In this document: in pieces, positions 38,542-49,700 of the stretch | Numbering within the stretch: position 1 is the first letter of the stretch | How the letters are laid out: each line of letters opens with the position of its first letter | Source of the DNA: Galbula dea | Taxonomy: Eukaryota > Chordata > Aves > Piciformes > Galbulidae | Length of the DNA stretch: 64,000 bases | Reading direction: 5' to 3' | NCBI GenBank assembly: GCA_013399015.1 | Contig: VWZX01005770.1 | Location: 1,150,698 to 1,214,697 of the forward strand | The notes under the pieces: model-generated | Told to the model about the DNA's origin: nothing | Database searches by the model: none | What the model saw: the letters and a program-made list of their open reading frames with translations, nothing else | Position numbers and translations under genes: made by a program

Positions 38542-40706
38542 CTAAATATCGGGATAAAACTCAGAGCTGTGGTCCATGCTCTGCAACATCGGCTTCTGAT
38601 CGAGAGATGACATCCTGCTCAGCATCTCGGCCGACAGCGCGTAACTATTGCCTGACTTTTCCTCGAACCAACTATCCAGTGCCCTTTTGCAGTCAAAGTT
38701 GGCAATGGGTGGCCCATTCACAGCGATGGTCAGCAGGTCACTGAGCTGCTCCAACGTGAGCCGAGAGCGGTGGTTTTTGCGTACTCTCTGCAGGGCATTG
38801 CGCCCCTTCTCACAGCAGGCCGAGGAGGTGGGAAGGACTTTGAGGATCTGAACTATTTTATTTAGGAGGGGAAATCTCTGTTTGTATTTACAGATGTGAC
38901 TGAGCAAGTCTTTAAAACCATTTTTGGTATAATAATCCACCTTGAGTTCTCGCCACTCCATCAGCAGACTCCCTCGGGTGTCCATCCCCTCTCTGCAAAC
39001 CTCTCTGGAGAAAGATGGGACTGTCTCCAGGTGTTCAAAGATTTGTACCATATCCTCCTTCCCATAGCTCATGAGCTCATCAGTGCTTCTGGGCCAAGCT
39101 GCAAGGTCAAATACCTGACAGGCCTTCACAAATGTCCGGCTACGGGAATCAAACCTTTGGGCAAGGATCACCTGGGTCTTCTGGCAGATCTTTTCTCTGA
39201 TGGATTGGAATTTGGCTTCAGCCACCCGTAGGTTTTTCACAGCAATGCCATTAAAGCTTTCACGGAAGTTTTCCTCAAACTCCTGCAGGTACTCCCCGGG
39301 TGAGTCTGCCAGACGGCTGATCTCCTGAATTGCCTCCTCTATTTTATCATCCACCTGCGACACAAGAAGGTACTCCCCTTGGAAGACATAGGCAAGGCGT
39401 GAAAGCACAGCAATCACATCCAGTAGGAAGTAGATAAGTTTAATTGACTGGTAGTCCATCAGAAACTGGAGGAGGGCCAAGGCAATGGCAGAAGCATCTG
39501 CCCTTTGGGTCTGGCCACTGACATCTTTGAGATGGGCCACAACCTCAAGATAGTCCTTGATTAGAGCGTTGAGCACATTCTGCTCCCCAATGATCCACTT
39601 GACTGCTCGAATGTCCCCCAAGAACTCAGTCTCCTCGCACAGAGTGGCAGCAGTGACCCGCAGCTCACACATGAGCCGGGGTGAGTAACGATAGAAACTG
39701 AGCAGTTGCTTCAAGTTGTTTTCGAGTTCCTCCAGGCATGGCAGCTCCTTCCCACTGATTGCATCCAAAATTTCCAAGTGGGGCCTGTGCACCATAAAGG
39801 GCAGGCAGAGAAGCCAGGGCAAGGTCTTTCTGATTGTCATGAACAAGTTGGCTCTCAGGCTGGCAGTAATGTTAGAACCATCAACTCCCAAGCCAATAGT
39901 TGGCTTCTCATCCTGCAATCGTATTCCCAGGCTGGAAAATGCTCTGTCTAAGGCCTGGAGGTAACTGTCTGTGGTAGAAAAGCCCAGTTCCTGCAGAGAC
40001 AGGAATTCTGTTGCTGGAGGGCCATCGCTGCTCGTGTACTGCACATAAACCGCAACTGTGTCTGCAAGCAAGTCATCACTCTGCCCATCCAGAATGATGC
40101 TGAGGAAGGGAGACTGTCGTATGCGTTCAACCAGGTCCTCTCGAAGGGCCCGGGCGATATGGTGGATTAAGATTTGGCAGTCTCCCTCGTTCATGTACTG
40201 ATCCACCACCTTAAGTTCACACTTTCTCAGTAGTTCTGCCAGGGGCCGAAAGTCATAGTATGGTCTTCCCTCCAAAGCCAAGTGGTAGGCTGTGTTGAAG
40301 AGTAGGGTCATATTTCGACACATCTCTTCTGTCTTCTCTGGGTGCATCCTGAGCTTGTACAGCTGCAGGCACTTCTTGTGGAGGTTGCTCTGGCTGTGAA
40401 GCTTTATCGTGTGTATCTTGAACTGCTTTGAACCAATGATGAAGGCTGAAGTCCGAGAGGATTGCACTGTGTACTGCCTACAGACATGGCACCACATTTC
40501 ATTCAACGTTGGGGAGTACCGCAGAAACCAAAACTTTTTAAGCCACTCTTGCTTGAACCGCCGTATCCTCCGGCCTGTCGCAGAAGACATCTTGGAAGGC
40601 TCGTCTGTAGCAGTGATCATGTCATTGGAAACTGATTCATCAGCAGAATCTACCTCTTGGTCATCGTCCTCCATGATGGTGGGAACAGAGATGATGCTTT
40701 CTGAAG
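38542..40706 (-). CDS. PRDM11: PRDM11 terminal coding exon, domesticated hAT transposase
   Basis: The acceptor ttttcttacag|CTTCAG joins in phase after exon 4, giving ASESIISVPTIMEDDDQEVD. The exon then stays open for 710 codons from that Met to the stop at 38542. Numbering from that Met: an acidic start; a BED/TTF-like zinc finger (C62, C65 in WCHVC and histidines near 88-99); an RNase H-like core with ILDGQSDD (D196) and GLGVDGSN (D265); a C290/H296 pair; and a hATC-like end, CCEKGRNALQRV with E622 then LTLEQLSDLLTIAVNG. These resemble the hAT D, D, E positions, although the C-x5-H spacing departs from the usual C-x2-H. No terminal inverted repeats are seen. A single intact 2.1 kb frame spliced to a host gene implies domestication, not a live element. 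No DNA-cutting activity should be assumed. Confidence 0.92.
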
Positions 40707-43700
40707 CTGTAAGAAAAAAAAAAGGAAAAAATATGGTATTTGCAAAGTTGCTGAGCTAGAGAAACATCGTACTGATGACAGTAGAGCACTGCCTGATAAG
40801 CTGGCCACAACCTGCCCTCTCTTGCTCACAAGGCACCATGGGTAGAATTTGAATCATGGCTTTGAAGGCAAAAATAAATCAATGTTTCTGCATATGAACT
40901 TTGTCTCTGATGTGCCACAATGGACAGCAAGAAAGGACACTAAATCCTGGCCACTCGCACAATACACAGTGTGACCCAAACATTCCCTTTGGTGAAGGCT
41001 CCCGGCTGCTTGAAAGCATGTTCCTGGAGGAAATGAAATGTATCTTCAGAAGGGGACACATGGTGGTGTTAAGGCAGTGGAGGAAACAGAGAAGCTTCCC
41101 AACGCAAGACACAGCGGGACATCATTTCATAGACAAAGAGCACACATTTCAGTGTTACCACAGAGTCATTCAGACGTTTTTGCTAGCATGTGAGGCACTG
41201 CGGAGGGGCTTCCGCTGAAAGAGAATGTGTCAAAAATACAGCAAACAAACTGTCTGCAATGGAATGTCTTTTTTATTGGCAGCGCATTATTGATTACAAT
41301 GGCAACAAAGAGAGCAAGTTGTCATACAGAGTCTTTTCCAGACAGTTTTTTCCACTGTGTCCACAGCTGTGTCAGCTTCTGGCCCACCCAGACCCAAAAC
41401 CTGACAATGAACCTTCCATGGAGCCACACATTCACCTGAATACTCAGAGCAAAATGCTTTAGACGAGTACACAGCACGCAGCCATCTCACTACTCTGCTT
41501 AGGCAGAGTTTGCAGAAGGCTGTTACTTGGCAAGGCTTACCTGTGGGGTCTGAGAACTCTTGGAGCTCGGGTACCTGGGGTGGTAGGATGGGTGGCTCAG
41601 GTAACTTCCCAGATCTCAGCATGTCTAACTCAGCCTGCAGCTCCCGGATCTTCCTCTTCAGTCGGATGCAGTTTGGGCAGAAAGAGGTGGTGGGGATTTC
41701 GTGGGAGTTGCCTTGTGCAGAGGCCAGTGACAGCTCAGTTGGGCTGTCTGCTGTGAGTGATAAGGGCTCTTCTTCCTCATCTTCAAGGACGCCCACTTCT
41801 TTTGCTGAGCTGAAAGAGGAACCGTAAGGGACCTTCCATTCCCCCTCGCTCCGATCTCTGCTGAGGTTCAGGGAGCTGTGCTGCATGGCACTGCCACATC
41901 TCTCAAAGATGTCTTCAGCCTGGTATTTAGATGCTTTTCTGATGGCAAGTGGTGTGCTCATTGCTAACTGGTTCTCTTCAAATCTGGCAGACTCCAAGGA
42001 AGCCTCCAGGACATCCTTGAAGATGAGGTCAATCTTTTTTTTCTTTATTTGGGGGTGGGATTCCCCCTCGTCACAACTGCGCTTGTAGGGGCTCTTCCCT
42101 TGCTTGCACATGGTGAGCTGGAGAGGCCCCTTCGCATCTTCTTGATTTTCCACATGTTTTTCTGACTTCTCCCTTTGCCACTTTCTGTCTCCTGGAAAGG
42201 AAAATGAGGGGTGGGGATTATCATGGGGAACTGAGCAATGTCCCTCAATCTAAAACTCAAATGAAAAAAAGAACAAAAAGGCAGTTTGAATCCCTGCAGG
42301 TCTGCACATCGTGTCATTACCCAGGGAACTGACACAACTCAGTGGAAACCGAGGTTCGCGAGAGGAGAGCGCTGCTAATGGGCACATCTGCAAAAACAGA
42401 GACAGTCCTGGGAGGCCACAGCCAAGAAGGACCCACGTGCTTTAGAGAGAAGAGAAACTACAGGTAGCTTATTTGACCTAGAGGTATAACCAGTCTGCAC
42501 TAGAAGACTACGACGTGAAGGACTGACCACAGTGGAAGCTAATGCCCAGAGCCCAAGCGCCATTTCGGCTGGCTGGAAGACCTGTGCCTGTTTTGACTTG
42601 GTAAAAGGTATCCAGTGTACAGCAGTGCAGCAAGAGATTCAGACCATTCTGTGATAACCCCGGCGCCTGTGCACACCACCGCACCATGTTTGCAAGCCCC
42701 TTTACTCTCATTCAGCTTGGAGGCTGCTCCAGGAAGGCAAAGGAAAAGGAGGGAAAATAACTTGTACTCTTAAACCCCAAGGTACTCATTGTCAACTGAG
42801 CTACAATGGGTGAATGCCCTCCAAGGATGGGACATCTAGCTTGTCCTGGTGGAGTCTAAGAGGATGGTGTGATTTAAAAAAAACCCAATAACAAAAGCAA
42901 CCTCACATAAATTATTAATTGCTTAAAAAAAATAGGGAATAGCCAGATTTCCTTACCTGGAAATTCAAAAGACGATAGGTTTGGCTCAATTTCCATCATT
43001 CTTCTATCTTGTAAATAACTTCAAGCATTGATGGCTTCCCAAACAAGACGCTGCTTTATGCTGATTTTTGGTTTTGTTTGCTTTTAAAGTGTATTCTTGC
43101 TTTCAAAAGACTTATGGAGCAAAAGCTACCATTCCCTCTCTAAGGAGAGCAATGCTAAGAACGCAGAAAAGACGCAAGACTTGAAACAGTTAGAGTAAGG
43201 CACCATAAAAAGGGCTGGCCCAAATGGCAGGGATTTTGCATGGGGTTTGGATGCTGGCTGGCAAGCTCAGCCGCTTGTTGAATGAATCTGTAACAACCGA
43301 TCTCATTTTCAACACGCTGATGAGAATTTCTGCAAGCAAAGCTTTGAGTGTCTGCCCTAGTACCTTCCCTGTTACAGATCAGAATTGGCAGAGGTAGGGA
43401 TTTAGAGACTAGATTATTTTTCTTTCTTGGTGTTTTTTTTTAACCCAACCACCCGAGTGGTTCATCCCTATGGAAAAGCCAGAAATCACAAGGCTATCCC
43501 TCATATTATTGGTCTCAGCTCCATTGATGAGGCGGGCCAGAAACTACCTACAGAAACAAAACTTGAGCACTTTGTTATTCTTCTGGGTTAATAACATGTG
43601 CCACTTCACTTGACCACCTGCAGGGGATTTGAAACCTTACAAATAGAAAGTGACTCAACAGATTTTGGTGCTGCTCCCTGGGCACCTCCCAGTGCCCTCC

Positions 43701-46700
43701 CAGCTGAGGCTGTGATGTCTCCCCCAGGTCTAACAGCCCAAGCAGCACAGAGCAGACTGTGAGTTACCATTTCACTCACGCAAACCATGACAAACCAGGA
43801 CTACAGGCATGCCTGCATGGCAGGGCAATCACTTGTAGTCTTGGTGCCCCTCCAGAGCAGCTCTTGCTCTTGCCATACTTTCAGAAAATACTAAACCACC
43901 TGGACAACTAACATGTGCATGGGATGCAGCAAAATCACTGTAGCTTGTACCTAATCACTGAGTGATGCTCATTAACATAAAAAAGCACGTTCATACCAAG
44001 TGACAATTGCCCAAGTACAGCCATCAAAACATAACACTGCAAGTGCACTGTAATTCCAACTTGATAGAGGATAACCGGCTTTTTCAGGACATCTTTTCCA
44101 TCCCATGATTAAAGAGGAGACACCTTTTACCAAGTCAAGGCAGCAACAGCAGCTGTGTAATAATATACATGGGCACATTAATTAGGAAGTTATATTTAGT
44201 GTGGCTGCCCTTCTGAGGCTCTGCCAGTCTGTGGCCAGGCCTGGAAAGAAATGCCATTAATTAACTTCAGGTCTCAACACCATATAGATAAACAGATGCT
44301 GTAAGCATTTTTGCCTTCCTCTGAAACTTCCTGTATTGCTGACATTACCCTGATGTAAAGGACCACTGGGTTTCTTCCAGCATGCCTACTATTAAGATAA
44401 CCACTTATATCCATGGAAGAATCAGTCTGACAAGTACACAGCCTACTGTACGTTGTACACGCACTCTAAGGTTGTGAGACTAAGGAGTCTCTAGCTGGTG
44501 GTGCGCTGATCCCAAATTATCTTTCTGAAGAAAGAGGAGATAAATTAAGCAAGGAAATAGACATACGAACACACCAAGGAAATCTCTTTCATAGGCACAG
44601 AGAACCAGCTGGAGCTCCCTCAAAAAGGCTGCTTGCAGAAGCCAGGGAAAGCAGCATGTTCAGAAGCAACACCTAATGCCTATCTGTGGGACCATCAGCT
44701 TGGCAAGCTTCAGGTCAGAAAGTCTTGTGACAAAGGAGCTCTGTGATCCCTGGGCTTTGCATCAGGGCCTTGCAGCACACACATGACATGACACAACACG
44801 ACACAGGACACGACATGGCACAGCACAAATCTTTCTTTCATGATTTCCATGATAGCAGTTTTACTCTTATCCTTGTCCACCCATCCATCCGTGCAGAGCT
44901 CTCACACAAAGGTGCTCTACTTCTAGAAATGCAGCTGTAATTACACAGCCTGTGCATCATCTACTTCACTCACCACACTCAGTCCAACAAGTGTGGCAGC
45001 CCAAAGGGATGGGGAGAGAGGGTGGAAAGGGAGGGGACTTACCGCTTAGGAGGTTTCTGTTGATGGTCTCCTGGGACATGCTATGCAATCGCTTCATGTA
45101 ATCCTCACTGTACCAGACCCGCAGCTTCTCCCCAGGGCAGATGTCACGGCAGGCACGGAAGTAAATCCTCTCACTGTGCTGGAAGGCCATCAGGTTCTGC
45201 TCCCTCTCCTCCCGGGAGATGATGACATACCTGAGGGTGAGGTGACAAGGCAGGCATGAAGCACAAACTTCTCTCCTGTGCCCGCCCCCCCCCTGCCACC
45301 TTGCACCAGAATGACAATCACAATGAAGCCAGAATGACCTTCAGAGAGAACCATCAACACAGCCAGACTGGAAAGCATGGAGTTGTAAGTAATGATGTGC
45401 AAATTGCCAGAGATACAGGACAGTGAGCACGGACACCCAGGGAACACTAACCCTGTGAGTCCATTTCTGGTGCAGAAGGGATGACAACAATGTACATCCA
45501 ACCAGAAGGAATATCTCTGCCAGTAAGGGTGACATAGACTCTCACAGGCAGAAATACCTTTGCCTAGTGATGCAAACTAGGACTTCTGGACTCCCAACCA
45601 TCACTACACATCCTAGGGCCTCCTTCCTTGTTCTCAGGAACATCCAGAATACGGCAGGGTCCCTCTGCATGCCTCTTTCCCCAAAACACTGTCTGTCTTT
45701 TTAGTAGAAAACAGATTTCCTTTCATCTCTCCTTTCAGACAAACAGAACCAAGATACTCAAGACAAAATCATGTGCACGGGGGTATTTGCTGGTTGTCCA
45801 AGACGAAACCAAAGACAAGCCACTACTGGAAGGCCTTGCATATTCAGTGGGGTGTCACACAAAAAAACAAACAGCCCTGCAAGTCTCAGGAAAGCCCAGT
45901 ACCACGTTGCAGGGATCTCCTGTCAATGCTGACAGAAAAATCACTTTCTGATCATGGGATTTATTTTTCCCATTTAAAATAGCTGAATTTCATCTCAGCA
46001 GAAATGTGTTAATTCCCATTTGAAGCAAATGTTCCTCTGTGCAACTTGGTAAGATGGAGATCTACAGCTAAAATCACATTATTTGCACTAACACTCCTGT
46101 GTTCTTGCTAGAGGACATAGAAAAGGCTTGGCAATACCAGGAATACCAGTTCCAGCTTCCACCAGCACAAGCTCGTAACACCGAAGACCAGGAGAAGACC
46201 CTGTCATAGTACAGACAGACTCAAAGCAGATCTGAATGGTTCACAGCTAAAAGCTTTTTCTTCTCCTACATCCTTCAGCTCTACCATTCAGCACTCCCTG
46301 CTGCATAAAGGCAAGCGGCAAATGGCTCCTCTGACACCTGTTGCTATTAGTCCTTGCTCAAACATTCTATCCTAGATTCTGGGTATTTTTCTGTCTTAAG
46401 AAATCGGACAGTTTTCCCTTGGATGTCCTCTCCTTCTCCAGCCATGTGCATGCCCAGATAAGGACACAAGCCCACCTGCACGCAGTCACACCATCCCACC
46501 GTCTGAAGATCACAAACTAAGCGAAGCTTCCCACAAAACACAGAAAACAGGTCTGCAGCAGCTCAGACTGCCTGAGGCTCCAGTAATTCTAGTTTTAGTG
46601 TTAAGCAACTGTGCCTGTACCTGCAATCAGCTGTATTTTTCCTGATGTGTGCTACCCAGGATGCTCCATCAGCTTCAGTAATTATTTAAACAGCAGGCTC

Positions 46701-49700
46701 TGGCACTGCCACAATTTGCAGAACACTGGCTTCTTTCAGCCCTTGTTTTATTTTTGATCACAAAACAAAGGAGCTTTTAAAGCACCAGTTTGTGTGTTTG
46801 AGTGGACTGTACGCCTGGACCAGTGTGGTGGAGAGGAGGTCCTGCAAGGGCTCACAGCTACTGCTGCCCAGCTGTCACTTCTGGGTGTCAGCCATCAATT
46901 CACCAAAGGTGCATCGGTAGTTCAGACAGCCAGGTGATACACAACCCCTGTGACACATTGTGCTATGGTCAGTCCAACAGCCTGCAGCGAAGAGATCCTG
47001 TGGGATGCTCTCCCAGTCCCAAACAAAATGCCAGGATGCTTCCTCGCATGAGCTACAGAGGGACTCTGCAGCTGTTCTGCACCCCACTGCTCAGCCATCA
47101 GGCGCAGCAACAGCAAGATCAGGCTGTTCCTGCAACAAGCCTGGTTTCCTTCAAAGGTTTATTACCCAATATTGACCACAGCTCCCTAACGTAACACACA
47201 GGACTCACATCCCCACATCCAGTAGCACGGAGGAATTCACAGGGCAGTGGCAGGGCAGCCAGGTGCATTCCCAGTATTAGAGAAGTTTCTTCACCCATGG
47301 TTTCCCATAGCAGAATCTCAGGCATCACATCTTACAAAAATAATTTATTCAGATGGTATTGTGCAAAAACAGCTTAAGCTGGGTGCCTCCTGGAAAGGGC
47401 TCCCCACAAAAAAATCCCCATGTGCCTGCCGTGAGATCTGCTCTGGGAGAAGCTGCAGATCTGGTACAGTGAGGATTATGTGAAAAACATACCCAATTTA
47501 GACAATCTTCAGTTCCCTTCCCCTCACATGACAGTTCTGTCCTATAGTAATAGTTGGGTCTGGGGTTTTCTTGTTCCTCATCAGATCCTTTCCCTGTCTC
47601 CAAGCAAGTAAGTCGTTTTCTCATCTCAAGGATACAGCTTTGGCTGACAAATGTGGCTACCTTATTTTTCACAGGATGCAGCTCCTGCTGACAGACATGG
47701 TTACCCCATTTTCCACAGGGTGCACCAGTCCCAGGGCTTCCCTTCACAGAACTAAGGTGCAAGTTCAGCCCATGTTCACTACTTGTGGCCCAAGTCTTTA
47801 GTAATTCTTTCTATTAACACTATACACTGGATTCCACCTGAGCTACTGCAACACCCTGAAAACTGCATTTGACAGCAAGACTTAGGGAATTCTCTAAAAC
47901 ACACCTTTCTGCACAGAGTGAGAGCCCGGTCCACTACTTCCACCAGGGTTCACTTCCATTACAAAGTATTTTATGAAGCATGAGCAATGCTTTTCCTGTC
48001 TGCTCTCCTCCTTCCTCTAGACCCCTCCAAGTCAGTGTCCGCCAGCCACCAGCGCTACCGATTTCACCAGGGGGTATGAAGAAAGCTATGCCCAACAGTT
48101 GTGGAATAATCCAGTCACAAACATGTTTTTTTCACAGCTGCTGGCAGGTTGTAACCAGTTCATGCTCTGAGAGAAAGCTTTACATCTGTGATACTTCCCT
48201 GAGGTAAGGTAAATGGGGATGAGATCATCCAGAGAAATGAACTGCTCTCAAACCAGCACTGCCCAGCCCTGGCTGCAGCAGAAGCGACCCCAGGGGCACC
48301 AATGACACAAGTTATGGGGGATTGCAGAAAACCCGAATTCCACCTCTCGGTCTAAAACACCTCATGCCACTGCACACCATGGGTTGAAGGCAGCAATTTC
48401 CCCAGGACAGAGGAAACAATTCCGCAATGGCATCCTGCTTGGCAAGGCCTGGGCACAAACTGCCTGTGTGGAGATTGTACCAGCGTGCCTGCGAAGGCTG
48501 GGAAGTGGCCAGTCCCTCAGCTGATGCCAAGTGCTTAAGCTGACAGAGGCAAGAAGGCCACCTTGGTTTGGACACCCAGGATGGGCAAGGCTGGCCTGAC
48601 TCACTGACTGAGCACAGATAGGAATGGCTCTGCTCATAGAGCACATTTCCTGAGGGACTGCAGGAAAAGCAGGTTTGGGGCAGACGCAGCCACCCAGAGC
48701 TGCTCCTGTTCCTGCAGACAGGCATTGTCATCAGCTACAAATAGGTCATTGCATGCCCTACTCTGTCCCCAGGACAAACGAGGCTCAAGAATACTACAGA
48801 TTCCGCTCAGACATACTGAGGAATAGCCATTGCACCAATGGAGACCATTTATGACCCATTTAGAGCTATTTGGGCTTGGATTGACCCCATGGCTCTTAGA
48901 GGCACAGCTCCTTGCTCCGCAGGGCCGACACAGCCATCCTACCTAGCAGCAATAAATCATTCTTGTCCCCCTTCTTTCTAAGCCACAGCCCACTAAGGGC
49001 ACCAAATTACCAAGTTTTGGGATGGCTCAGTGATCATGTCCAGAAAAACACAGTGGTATTTTTAGGCAGTTTGGACCATTCCTCCCCAGCAGAGGAACGG
49101 AGCAGCCAGGAAAGACAGCAAGGAAGAAGGAGGAGTTGCTGGAGAGAGGATTCTGCCCTCCCAACTGTCCAGGATTTGCCCCATGCCTTTCCCCTACCCC
49201 TCCACTGCTCACTCTCCAGCTGGCCCCAGATCACCGGAGCAGGGAAAAGGCCACTGGCCTTTACCAAATGAACACTGGGTGCAGAGCTGGGGCAGCAGAT
49301 CCTGTGCCAGAGAGGTGCCACCAGCCCATGCAGAGGCCACAGGGTGCAATACCTACAGACCCTGCCGAGCCCTCCGACACCATGTGCCTCCTGGGGACAC
49401 AGCATCTGTGACAGGCAACATTATACAAGAGAAACAAATGACTCGACAGCAGCTGTATTAAAAGTCTTAGTGTATTTATTGCACTCTTAACAAAAATACT
49501 TCAAAAGATGGAGTTTTTTCAGCATGTACAAGACAGAGATAGTGGGGCTGAGCACAGCAATTTGCTTTGACACAGGCACTTACTTCAACAGCCAGTTAAC
49601 AGATGGGTGCAGGAGGAAGTATCCTTTGCGAGCCAGTACAGAAAAGCCACTCCACCGAGGGGTCTACACAGGGCAGCAGATACGTCCCCAGGTCTGGGCC

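Noticed and set aside
47422..47484. The inverted fragment as a functional alternative PRDM exon
   Set aside because: Wrong strand for PRDM11, a one-base frameshift, and no acceptor or donor at its edges.
47349..47762. 137-codon - strand frame over the inverted PR fragment
   Set aside because: It is the antisense shadow of the fragment and nearby sequence, with no motif of its own.
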